From Planctomicrobium sp. (lineage in GTDB: Bacteria; Planctomycetota; Planctomycetia; Planctomycetales; Planctomycetaceae): a DNA stretch of 9,986 nt. The notes under the pieces are model-generated. The model saw nothing but the letters and a program-made list of their open reading frames with translations. It was not told the DNA's origin and did not search any database. The position numbers and the translations under genes were made by a program. Shown here in pieces: positions 1-7,038 of the stretch (its first letter is position 1; every line of letters begins with the position of its first letter). Where the stretch lies: assembly GCA_029259835.1 (NCBI GenBank), contig JAJDEL010000518.1:1-9986 (forward strand), in the 5' to 3' direction.

Positions 1-1
1 A

Positions 2-511
2 CCTTTGACCCCACGCGGTCCCTCCTCAGAAGAATCAATCGCGAAAGGTCGCGCTCTGTATCTGAAGGCCAGCCTCAAGTGTGCTCAATGCCATGGTGAA
101 GCTGGCTTTGGCGACGGATCACAAACTTTTGCCGTCGCTAAAGATGCATCCGGTGCAGAATACCCAACACCGGGGCTTTATGACGCTTGGGGAAATCTCG
201 TCAAACCTCGAAATCTTCATTCTGGAATTTACCGTGGTGGACGACGTCCGATTGATCTTTACTCCCGCGTTTTTGCAGGGATTAAAGGAACTCCGATGCC
301 TTCATTTTCCTCAACATTGCTTCGCAAATCCGATCCTGAAGATGCCGATTCGGAACTGACAGACGAAGATATCTGGCACCTCGTGAATTACATCTACAGC
401 GTACCGTTTGAAGATGTCAAAGCGGGGCAGGGTGGGTCTGTTACTTCTCCAGAAGCCAATGGCAAAGAAGCCGTTGAAAAAGAGCAGAGTAAAGAAGTCG
501 CAGCCAATTAA
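2..511 (+). CDS. c-type cytochrome, C-terminal part (5' end outside window)
   Basis: Periplasmic or membrane-associated electron carrier with one visible heme c domain. The reading frame is open from the first bases, so the gene starts upstream. Counting from base 5, the heme attachment motif CAQCH lies at residues 26-30 (C26 and C29 bind heme covalently, H30 is the proximal ligand). M98 in the context GTPMPSF is the likely distal ligand. The segment ending in DEDIWHLVNYIYS is the usual C-terminal helix of class I cytochromes c. A charged, Ala/Glu/Lys-rich tail of about 30 residues follows, ending at TAA 509-511. It lies 48 bases upstream of coxB. Since CoxB has no fused cytochrome c, this protein could donate electrons to CuA. 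It could equally be the last cytochrome of an upstream alternative complex III cluster or the second domain of a diheme protein. The family is clear; the exact role is not. Confidence 0.85.
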   Translation, partial: PLTPRGPSSEESIAKGRALYLKASLKCAQCHGEAGFGDGSQTFAVAKDASGAEYPTPGLYDAWGNLVKPRNLHSGIYRGGRRPIDLYSRVFAGIKGTPMPSFSSTLLRKSDPEDADSELTDEDIWHLVNYIYSVPFEDVKAGQGGSVTSPEANGKEAVEKEQSKEVAAN

Positions 512-559
512 TTTTCAATGATGAGTTTTCTAACCTTGTGACCTGATGGGGTTGTTCAA

Positions 560-1441
560 GTGAAGTGGTTTTGGTGTCTATTTTTTGCGTTTTGGCCGAT
601 TGTCGCAATCGTCCTCTGTTTGCTGGCGCCAGGTTTCGACTGGTGGTTTCCCGGTAAGGCTGAATCACCGCTCGGTGGACGAATTGATGATTTGTTCTAC
701 ATGATCCTGTGGATCACCACGGTGACATTCATCGGGACGCAAATCGCTCTGGCGTACGTTCTGTTCAAAGGTGCAAGTAACACTGAGCCGGGCGCAGAAA
801 ACGAAAAAGCATGGTTCTCGCATGGAAGCCACCAGTTGGAAGTCATCTGGAGTAGTGTCCCAGCGGTCATATTGCTTTTCATCGCGTTTTATCAACTCGA
901 AGTCTGGGCAGAATACCGAGTGAAAGATGCATTTCCTCGTGAGAGGATGGAAGCTGTCTTCGAACGGATTCATCAAGACCGTCAAAAGAACGACAGTCTG
1001 GCACTTGCAGAGGTCACAGCACGGCAATTTGAATGGCGGATCCGCTATCCTGGTTTCAATGCAGATGGAACCCTCAAAGCACTCATGCCAGACCCGCAGC
1101 CGACCGATTTGTACGCGGTGAACGATTTGCATTTACCCGCCAGTGCTCCTGTGATGATCAACCTGAGAACTCAGGATGTCCAGCACTCATTCTTCTTGCC
1201 TGAGCTACGAATCAAGCAGGATGCTGTGCCAGGGTTGGTCATTCCGATCTGGTTTGAAGCGAATCATCAGAGATCTTACCAACTGCTTTGTGCAGAACTT
1301 TGCGGTTGGGGACACTACAAAATGAATGCCCGATTCGTTGCCGAATCGGACGAAGGGTTTATCGAATACCTCCGTCAACTCGAACGAGAACAAAACGAAG
1401 ATCGAGTCGACGACACACCAGACACGGATGAAGAAGAGTAA
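560..1441 (+). CDS. coxB: cytochrome c oxidase subunit II (CuA subunit)
   Basis: Takes electrons from cytochrome c through the binuclear CuA centre and passes them to heme a in CoxA. The 293-residue product has a hydrophobic N-terminus (about 3-24, signal peptide or extra anchor) and two membrane helices (about 45-69 and 94-116), then a periplasmic cupredoxin domain. All CuA ligands are visible: H209 in QDVQHSFFLPEL, then C244, E246, C248, H252 and M255 in CAELCGWGHYKM. The aromatic stretch RQFEWRIRYPG (155-165) is typical of the family. The protein ends in an acidic tail (DDTPDTDEEE) with no cytochrome c domain, which argues against a caa3 enzyme. The GTG start at 560 is the first usable start, because an in-frame TGA lies at 539-541. 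GGGG at 548-551 is a modest ribosome site. coxA follows after 63 bases. Confidence 0.96.
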   Translation: MKWFWCLFFAFWPIVAIVLCLLAPGFDWWFPGKAESPLGGRIDDLFYMILWITTVTFIGTQIALAYVLFKGASNTEPGAENEKAWFSHGSHQLEVIWSSVPAVILLFIAFYQLEVWAEYRVKDAFPRERMEAVFERIHQDRQKNDSLALAEVTARQFEWRIRYPGFNADGTLKALMPDPQPTDLYAVNDLHLPASAPVMINLRTQDVQHSFFLPELRIKQDAVPGLVIPIWFEANHQRSYQLLCAELCGWGHYKMNARFVAESDEGFIEYLRQLEREQNEDRVDDTPDTDEEE

Positions 1442-1493
1442 CACTTCAAAGAGCAATCTTTTGAGTCTTCTATTTCGTTAGTCAATACATATT

Positions 1494-1502
1494 GGAGTGA
1501 GG
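1494..1502 (+). promoter_or_regulatory. ribosome binding site of coxA
   Basis: GGAGTGAGG lies just upstream of the GTG at 1505, with the GGAG core ending 7 bases before it. This supports GTG 1505 as the coxA start although it is not ATG. Confidence 0.7.
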
Positions 1503-1504
1503 CG

Positions 1505-3289
1505 GTGAGTTCAGTCGCAGCCACAACAGAAACAGCAGACCATGGTCACCACGCACGTAGTGACGATCTTCTTGCACTATTGAAAGCAGCCCCATTCTGG
1601 TCGACCGATCACAAAGTGATCGGTATCCAGTTTTTGCTTACGACACTCTTTACCTTGATGGTCGGTGGAGCTTTGGCGCTAGGGGTCCGCTGGCAGTTAG
1701 CATTTCCCTGGGAGAACATGCCGTTTTTCGGCGCGCTCGTCCCGGCGACGGCAGGTGGTCAGATTCCGCCTGAGTTCTACACCATGCTCTTTACGATGCA
1801 CGCGACCGTGATGATCTTTCTGGTGATCATTCCGATCCTTGCTGGGGCATTTGGAAACTTCCTGATTCCGCTGATGATCGGTGCGGACGACATGGCGTTT
1901 CCGATGCTCAACGCCTTGAGTTACTGGTTCATGTGGCCTGCAATCGCTTGCTTCACATGCAGTTTCTGTGTTGGAGGTGGTCCTGCATCAGGTTGGACAT
2001 CTTACCCTGCCCTTTCCGCTCTTGCTCAGGCCGCACCAGGTTCCGGGTGGGCTCAGAACTGGTGGTTATTGGGCGTGACGTTTGTCGGGTTCTCATCAAT
2101 GATGGGGTCGATCAATTATATGACGACGATCATCAATATGCGGGCACCTGGCCTGACTCTGTTTCGGATGCCACTGACGATCTGGAGCATGTTCATTACG
2201 GCAATTTTACAGGCATTTGCGTTACCAGTTCTGACAGCCGCAGGCTTTATGCTCGTTGCGGATAGAATGTTGGGCACGTGTTTCTTTGTCCCGGCTGGAC
2301 TGATTGTCAACAACGCTGACCCAACGGTTGGGGGTGGACAAACACTTCTCTGGCAACACTTGTTCTGGTTCTATTCTCACCCTGCTGTGTACATCATGTT
2401 ATTGCCTGCAATGGGCATGGTTTCGGACATGCTCGCCTGCATGTGTCGTAAACCGATCTTTGGATACAAACCGATGGTTTACTCCATGTCCGCGATTGCT
2501 GGCCTTGGATTTATCGTCTGGGGACACCACATGTTTACCTCAGGGATGAATCCGGCTCTGGGGATGACGTTCATGATTTCGACCGTCATGATTGCTTTGC
2601 CATCCGCGGTCAAGGTGTTCAACTGGATCGGAACGATCTGGGGCGGGAAGCCGGAATTCAATGTGGTTTTTCTGAATTGTATTGCCTTTGTCTCGATGTT
2701 CATTGTGGGCGGTCTCTCCGGTATCTTCATGGCTGCGGTGCCTGTCGATATTTACATTCATGACACATACTTCATCGTCGCTCACTTCCATTATGTTTTG
2801 TTTGGGGCAACGCTGTTTGGCGTGTTCGGAGCTATCCATTTCTGGTACCCGAAAATGTTCGGTCGCTACATGAGTGAAGGCTGGGGCAAGCTGCACTTCT
2901 TCCTGACCTTCGTCGGCTTCAATGGAACATTTTTCCCGATGCACTTGCTCGGCGTCGCCGGCATGCCTCGCCGTTATGCCGACCCGTATCTATATCCCTA
3001 TTTGGAACATTTCCTCCCGATGAACCAGTTCATGACGATTTGTGCTGCCATTATGGGCTTCGCTCAATTCATCTTGATCGGAAATTTCATCCTCAGTTGG
3101 TTCTGGGGTGAAAAGTCTGGGCGTAATCCCTGGAATGCGAATGGCCTCGAATGGGCAACTCCATCACCTCCTGGGCATGGAAATTTTGATATTCCACCAG
3201 TTGTTTACCGTGGACCGTACGAATACGCCAGCCCTGACACCGATGCTGATTTCTGGCCACAAACGCAGCCACCGGATCCAGCGACTTGA
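1505..3289 (+). CDS. coxA: cytochrome c oxidase subunit I, A2-type
   Basis: Catalytic subunit, reducing O2 to water at heme a3-CuB and pumping protons. At 594 residues it is somewhat longer than typical subunit I (about 530-560), with a His-bearing N-terminal tail and a Pro-rich C-terminal tail. Heme a ligands are H99 (TMHA) and H429, and the heme a3 ligand is H427 (VAHFHY). CuB ligands are H292, H341 and H342 (WGHH), with Y296 placed to cross-link to H292. The Mg-site pair H419-D420 and the propionate arginines R489-R490 (MPRRY) are present. K370 marks the K channel, and D129 and N136 match the D-channel entry. The usual D-channel Glu of HPEVY is Ala294, preceded by Y290-S291-H292-P293, the A2-subfamily YSHP signature. 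There is no subunit III fusion. GTG 1505 is supported by a good ribosome site. Confidence 0.98.
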   Translation: MSSVAATTETADHGHHARSDDLLALLKAAPFWSTDHKVIGIQFLLTTLFTLMVGGALALGVRWQLAFPWENMPFFGALVPATAGGQIPPEFYTMLFTMHATVMIFLVIIPILAGAFGNFLIPLMIGADDMAFPMLNALSYWFMWPAIACFTCSFCVGGGPASGWTSYPALSALAQAAPGSGWAQNWWLLGVTFVGFSSMMGSINYMTTIINMRAPGLTLFRMPLTIWSMFITAILQAFALPVLTAAGFMLVADRMLGTCFFVPAGLIVNNADPTVGGGQTLLWQHLFWFYSHPAVYIMLLPAMGMVSDMLACMCRKPIFGYKPMVYSMSAIAGLGFIVWGHHMFTSGMNPALGMTFMISTVMIALPSAVKVFNWIGTIWGGKPEFNVVFLNCIAFVSMFIVGGLSGIFMAAVPVDIYIHDTYFIVAHFHYVLFGATLFGVFGAIHFWYPKMFGRYMSEGWGKLHFFLTFVGFNGTFFPMHLLGVAGMPRRYADPYLYPYLEHFLPMNQFMTICAAIMGFAQFILIGNFILSWFWGEKSGRNPWNANGLEWATPSPPGHGNFDIPPVVYRGPYEYASPDTDADFWPQTQPPDPAT

Positions 3290-3373
3290 AATCACCTGAT
3301 TGCATTTTTCCTCACGCTGACTTTTCCTACAGTTTACTGCACAGTTTCATTTACAGAGACTTGTTAATTTTTG

Positions 3374-4348
3374 ATGTCCAATTCAAGTTCAACAAACTGG
3401 TTTCGCCGACTGGCCGTTTCGACGGTTTGTCTGACGATGGTGACGTTGATCTTCGGGGCATTGACGACATCCAAGAATGCTGGAATGGCATTTCGTGACT
3501 GGCCGACATCCGATGGTTACCTGATGGTGACTTATCCGTGGTTCGGAGACTTCGCGAAAAACTGGGACAAGTTTCTAGAGCATGGACATCGGCTGGCAGG
3601 CATGTTGATTGGCATTTGGTCAATTGCACTCGTCGTGTGTGCCTTCAAAACGCAGCAACGACGGACAGTCAAAACGCTTTCGATTCTTGTTTTAATCGGC
3701 GTGATTTGCCAGGGGTTGCTCGGCGGATTCCGCGTTCAGCTTGACGAGCGTGGACTGGCGATGCTTCACGGAGCATTCGCAGCAATTGTCTTTGCTCTGA
3801 TGGGTGCAGTGGTCGTTCTCTCAGGGAAGAAGTGGTCCGCACCGGAACCTGAGACCGAACGTAATACGCTGCGAACGATGAAAGTTTTCTCGGTTTTGGT
3901 CGTCGCGATTCTGACAGCTCAATACCTCTTCGGAGGACTCATTCGTCATCGCGGGACCGGCTTACACGAACACTTGGGGCTGGGCGTTGCATCGCTGGCT
4001 CTCATTTTTGTGAACTTCACATTCTGTGGATTTTCAGAATCGGGTTGGCTTCGAAAATCTGGAATCGTTCTTTTGATCATTGCACTTGGACAGGTCGGTC
4101 TCGGAGCCGGCGCCTGGGTTTTCAGATTCGGATTTACCCCGACAGGTTACGTTGCAATCAGCGATTCGATTCAACAAGTCGGATTGCGAACTGCGCACAC
4201 GGTTTGGGGTATCGTCACTTTCCAAGCTGCGGTCGTTCATCTGTTAAAGGTCTTTCGAGTCGGGTCGGTTTCTGAATTTGCGAACTCCGAACCGCTGCTG
4301 ATGCGACGCACTAATAGCACGCTGGCGGTTGAAGGGGGGCAGAAATGA
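3374..4348 (+). CDS. ctaA: heme A synthase (Cox15/CtaA family)
   Basis: Integral membrane enzyme that oxidises the C8 methyl of heme O to a formyl group, giving heme A for CoxA. The 324-residue protein has about eight membrane helices in two similar halves. The first half has the family motif EHGHRLAG (E69, H72, R73) and H132 in LHGAF. The second half has GLHEHLGLG (H198 or H200) and H275 in RTAHTVWG. These match the two heme-ligand His pairs and the essential Glu of B. subtilis CtaA. The first extracellular loop (about 31-68) has no cysteine, so the loop cysteine pair of the Bacillus enzyme is absent. ATG 3374 is chosen over the in-frame TTG immediately before it at 3371. The gap to coxA is 84 bases. 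The stop overlaps the ctaB start by ATGA, suggesting coupled translation. Confidence 0.94.
   Translation: MSNSSSTNWFRRLAVSTVCLTMVTLIFGALTTSKNAGMAFRDWPTSDGYLMVTYPWFGDFAKNWDKFLEHGHRLAGMLIGIWSIALVVCAFKTQQRRTVKTLSILVLIGVICQGLLGGFRVQLDERGLAMLHGAFAAIVFALMGAVVVLSGKKWSAPEPETERNTLRTMKVFSVLVVAILTAQYLFGGLIRHRGTGLHEHLGLGVASLALIFVNFTFCGFSESGWLRKSGIVLLIIALGQVGLGAGAWVFRFGFTPTGYVAISDSIQQVGLRTAHTVWGIVTFQAAVVHLLKVFRVGSVSEFANSEPLLMRRTNSTLAVEGGQK
4332..4339 (+). promoter_or_regulatory. ribosome binding site of ctaB inside the end of ctaA
   Basis: AAGGGGGG ends 5 bases before the ATG at 4345 and lies within the last ctaA codons. It fixes the ctaB start at the ATGA overlap. Confidence 0.65.
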
Positions 4349-5316
4349 GTACTTCTGTTGCCACTCCTGCTCGAAGCCAGACTACTTCGCCATCGGATCA
4401 AATCAGTGCTGGGTACCTGGATGTCCGTTATCCAGTTTCGGCTCGCGTTGCCAGTTATTCGGAACTTGCGAAGCCACGTATTGCATTGATGGTCCTGCTT
4501 TCAATGGGAGTCGGGTATCTGCTGGGATCTCAAGGTTCCTGGCAACTGCTGCCACTTCTCAATGCAGGAATCGGTGTCTTCCTTGCTGTTGTTTCAGCGA
4601 GTGCATTGAATCAGGTCTTCGAACGAAAAACCGATGCGTTGATGCCTCGAACGGAAAATCGTCCGTTGCCGACTGGGAAACTGACAACGACTGAAGTTTT
4701 GATTTTCGCAGCCGTTTGTTCCGTCGTCTCATTCGTTTATCTCTTGCTCACTGTCAACACGCTCACCGCGGTTCTGACTGCGGCAACAACAGTTGTTTAC
4801 GCAGGGATTTACACACCACTGAAAAGATACACGTCGTTTTGCACTGCGGTTGGTGCAATTCCAGGGGCTGCTCCACCTGTTCTCGGTTGGGTCGCCGCTG
4901 GTGGGCAATTGGACATTGTTGCCTTCTCGTTGTTTGCAATCATTTTCGTCTGGCAATTTCCTCACTTTCTTGCGATCGCGTGGATGTATAAAGATGAATA
5001 CGCCGGTGCCGGACTGAAAATGGTGCCAGGGAGTGGTCGTCGAAAAATTGTTGGAACGATTTCACTGGGATACGCTCTGGTGCTAATTCCGGTCAGTTTG
5101 CTCCCAAACCATTTTGGGTTGGCAGGTGATTTTTACGGGGTTATTGCCGTTGTCCTGGGGTTCATTTACATCGCGGCTGCTGTCGGTTTTTATCGAGAAG
5201 AATCTCGACAGAACGCACGTCGCTTACTGTTCGTCTCACTTGTTTACCTACCGGGCGTTTTGCTCGCGTTAACGTTTGATCATTTACGATTGTTGAACAT
5301 GACCACCTTCGGATGA
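4345..5316 (+). CDS. ctaB: protoheme IX farnesyltransferase (heme O synthase)
   Basis: UbiA-family membrane prenyltransferase that adds a farnesyl group to the heme B vinyl side chain to give heme O, the substrate of CtaA. The 323-residue product is near the usual family length plus a hydrophilic N-terminal extension of about 35 residues. LAKPRIALMVLLSMGVGYLL (41-60) starts the first helix with the typical KPR motif. The prenyl-diphosphate/Mg site is N89-x3-E93-x3-D97 followed by MPRTENRPLPTG; the central acidic residue is Glu where Asp is common. The conserved YTPLKR (156-161), GAIPGAAPPVLGW (170-182) and WQFPHFLAIAWMYKDEY (203-219) segments are all present. It overlaps ctaA by 4 bases, and coxC follows after 119 bases that contain a stem-loop. 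The gene pair supplies heme A in step with the oxidase subunits around it. Confidence 0.96.
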   Translation: MSTSVATPARSQTTSPSDQISAGYLDVRYPVSARVASYSELAKPRIALMVLLSMGVGYLLGSQGSWQLLPLLNAGIGVFLAVVSASALNQVFERKTDALMPRTENRPLPTGKLTTTEVLIFAAVCSVVSFVYLLLTVNTLTAVLTAATTVVYAGIYTPLKRYTSFCTAVGAIPGAAPPVLGWVAAGGQLDIVAFSLFAIIFVWQFPHFLAIAWMYKDEYAGAGLKMVPGSGRRKIVGTISLGYALVLIPVSLLPNHFGLAGDFYGVIAVVLGFIYIAAAVGFYREESRQNARRLLFVSLVYLPGVLLALTFDHLRLLNMTTFG

Positions 5317-5329
5317 CGATGTCTCGTTT

Positions 5330-5357
5330 TGCCTCGCGGATCTCACACTGCGAGGCA
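5330..5357 (+). other. stem-loop in the ctaB-coxC gap
   Basis: TGCCTCGC (5330-5337) is exactly complementary to GCGAGGCA (5350-5357), giving an 8-bp GC-rich stem with a 12-base loop. No T-run follows the 3' arm, so it is a poor intrinsic terminator. A partial read-through terminator, an RNA processing or stability element, or chance are all possible. It sits just after ctaB and about 80 bases before coxC. Confidence 0.45.
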
Positions 5358-5421
5358 CATGACGTCTGATCGGTGGGCAATAGAATTCCTTTAGAACTGA
5401 CTCGCGGCTTGATCCGCAATT

Positions 5422-5426
5422 GAGGT
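5422..5426 (+). promoter_or_regulatory. ribosome binding site of coxC
   Basis: GAGGT ends 9 bases before the ATG at 5436 and matches the Shine-Dalgarno core, supporting this start. Confidence 0.6.
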
Positions 5427-5435
5427 TGTTTTTCC

Positions 5436-6449
5436 ATGTCTGACTCACACCATGCTCCTGCCATGCATATGGGTTTGCCGATTTCCAGAGCCAAACTGGG
5501 GATGTGGTTATTTCTCGGCACGGAGATCATGTTTTTCACGGCGTTCATCGGAACGTATATCGTGCTGTACTTTGGCTCCGTTGATGCGACCGGAAAATCC
5601 GCGTGGCCAACTGATACGCATGTGACTCACCTCAATATCGCCGCAGGCGGAATCAATACATTTGTCCTGCTCGCTTCAAGTTACTTTGTCGTTGTTGCTC
5701 ACGAGGCAATGGCGAAGCGAGATTTTTCCCGAGCACGAAAATTTCTCATCTTCACTTTCGCACTAGCGTGTGTTTTCCTTGGGATTAAGTCATTCGAATA
5801 CTACGGAAAGTTCAGCCACGATATTCTTCCAGGTCGTATTCCGGAAACGGATACGCAGGCCATCGGAAAAATGGAACTTCAAGTCGAGTCTCGATTCCAT
5901 AAGCGGCTAGATTCTGTTGTCCCAGATAGCGCGATTACTGATGTTGATGGTGATGGAACTTCCGAACGTGACATGCCGACCGATCAAAGTATGGTGTACT
6001 ACCAAAAAGCTGCGGCACTTCCGCAACTGATCGACAGTGCAGAAGGGACTCGCAAGGAAGACTACGAAGCATTGCTGGCACTCAATGGTCAAGTGAATAA
6101 GCTTCGTGAACAGATCGCAGGAAACAAGCTGACATACGCTCAGGCAGATGAATCACTGCATGGGATGGTCGAGGATGAACAATTTGGGAGCATCCTCAGC
6201 GGTCTGCATATGTCGACACCGATTTTGTACGGGAACCTGTTTGCTTCCGTCTATTTCTTAATGACCGGTTTCCATGCGATTCACGTCATTGTGGGGATGA
6301 TTTTGTTTGCAACTGTTCTGGCCCAAGGCGATAAGTTGAGCGAGCGTTGGTCAAACTGGGTTGAAAACAGCGGACTTTATTGGCACTTTGTCGACCTGGT
6401 CTGGATCTTCCTGTTCCCGCTGCTGTACATCATTCCTGGAAACATTTAA
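5436..6449 (+). CDS. coxC: cytochrome c oxidase subunit III with a large loop insertion
   Basis: Core membrane subunit that stabilises the CoxA proton-uptake side. The 337-residue product has five predicted helices, about 20-46, 69-89, 102-122, 264-297 and 312-333, as in the short bacterial form lacking the first two mitochondrial helices. Family signatures are [11 protein letters not shown] with E30 (equivalent to bovine E90), [12 protein letters not shown] (276-287) and [17 protein letters not shown] (315-331). Between helices 3 and 4, about residues 136-262 form a hydrophilic, charged insert where homologues usually have a short loop. It includes [11 protein letters not shown] (169-179), resembling a calcium-binding loop. 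The cytoplasmic loop [10 protein letters not shown] is basic, so the insert should face the periplasm. The N-terminus is His/Met-rich ([13 protein letters not shown]). The frame is intact across the insert. coxD follows after 78 bases. Confidence 0.94.
   Translation: MSDSHHAPAMHMGLPISRAKLGMWLFLGTEIMFFTAFIGTYIVLYFGSVDATGKSAWPTDTHVTHLNIAAGGINTFVLLASSYFVVVAHEAMAKRDFSRARKFLIFTFALACVFLGIKSFEYYGKFSHDILPGRIPETDTQAIGKMELQVESRFHKRLDSVVPDSAITDVDGDGTSERDMPTDQSMVYYQKAAALPQLIDSAEGTRKEDYEALLALNGQVNKLREQIAGNKLTYAQADESLHGMVEDEQFGSILSGLHMSTPILYGNLFASVYFLMTGFHAIHVIVGMILFATVLAQGDKLSERWSNWVENSGLYWHFVDLVWIFLFPLLYIIPGNI
5841..6221 (+). other. region encoding the extra periplasmic segment of CoxC
   Basis: This stretch encodes about 127 hydrophilic residues (136-262) between two membrane helices of CoxC. 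It is rich in Asp, Glu, Lys and Gln and has no Cys and no membrane segment. The acidic DxDGDG motif is encoded at 5940-5957. Residues about 183-247 (around [13 protein letters not shown] and [20 protein letters not shown]) look helical and perhaps coiled-coil. I recognise no domain family. The limits come from where standard subunit III similarity stops and resumes, and may be off by about 10 residues. Confidence 0.65.
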
Positions 6450-6527
6450 GTACGAATTCAAGTGAAATCCTGTTAACGTAACCGACTCTGTTGCGACTAG
6501 ATTTAAGTTGACGACGAAGGCCATCTC

Positions 6528-6944
6528 ATGGACCATACACACGACGAATCACATCCGCATGTGAATTACTTGCTCATCTTTATCGGATTGTGCATTTGCA
6601 CTGCTCTTTCCGTGGTATTTGATGTTGTGAAAATGGCACCCGCACTTGTTGTTTTTGCAGTTCTGGCAGTTGCCGTTGCAAAAGCATCTCTAGTGATGAC
6701 GTTCTTCATGCATCTGAAGTTTGAAGGTCGCTGGAAATATATCATTTTGTTGCCGACTGCGATTCTTGGAGTCGGGCTGATGGTTGCACTCGCCCCTGAC
6801 ATGGCAATGCACTACTACCGATACGATGTCATGCAGTCCAGGGTTGTTGCTCCGAGAGGTGGTGGGCATGGTGCCGGACATACAGCAGAAGAGGGTGCGG
6901 AGCATGGTGGTGAAACGGAAGCAAAAGAAGCTAAGCATCACTGA
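6528..6944 (+). CDS. coxD: cytochrome c oxidase subunit IV (bacterial COX4_pro/CoxD type)
   Basis: Small membrane subunit thought to stabilise bacterial heme-copper oxidases; it has no catalytic cofactor. The 138-residue product has three helices (about 13-33, 38-59 and 71-89). The family hallmark, FFMHLKFEGRWK (59-70), closes the second helix. It resembles the caa3/aa3 subunit IV family more than the smaller alphaproteobacterial form. Both ends are His-rich: H3, H5, H9 and H11 at the N-terminus, and H114, H118, H126, H137 and H138 in a Gly/Glu-rich C-terminal tail that goes beyond the usual family core. GAAGG at about 6515-6519 is a plausible ribosome site for ATG 6528. The gene follows coxC and ends the structural part of the cluster, 94 bases before the ABC transporter genes. 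Confidence 0.92.
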   Translation: MDHTHDESHPHVNYLLIFIGLCICTALSVVFDVVKMAPALVVFAVLAVAVAKASLVMTFFMHLKFEGRWKYIILLPTAILGVGLMVALAPDMAMHYYRYDVMQSRVVAPRGGGHGAGHTAEEGAEHGGETEAKEAKHH

Positions 6945-7038
6945 TTGTTAAAGTCATGAGAGAGCGCCGTTAGCCGTACACTTCAAGCGTACGCAGAAGT
7001 GCTTCGATCCAAGATGCCACGCGGCACTAGAAAGATCG

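Noticed and set aside
665..1132. 155-residue minus-strand reading frame inside coxB
   Set aside because: It lies opposite a well-supported gene, its product resembles nothing I recognise, and it has no ribosome site or operon context.
1461..1491. Promoter-like TTGAGT with an A/T-rich box before coxA
   Set aside because: The -10 match is poor at any acceptable spacing, and the gap is most simply a within-operon leader.
2540..2944. 134-residue minus-strand reading frame inside coxA
   Set aside because: It is antisense to the CuB and heme-ligand region of coxA, and its open length is explained by the coding bias of that gene.
3371..3373. TTG as the ctaA start
   Set aside because: ATG follows immediately in frame at 3374 and is the stronger start codon; the difference is one residue.
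5370..5380. 11-base sequence TCGGTGGGCAA repeated at 9931-9941
   Set aside because: A single short repeat, one copy inside a gene, is compatible with chance over 10 kb.
5841..6221. CoxC insert as an intein, mobile element or frameshift artefact
   Set aside because: The frame is intact, there are no intein splice motifs or terminal Cys/Ser, and no flanking repeats are visible.
6979..7001. Small inverted repeat CACTTC/GAAGTG before the ABC ATPase gene
   Set aside because: The stem is only 6 bp with an 11-base loop and no T-run, which is easily chance.
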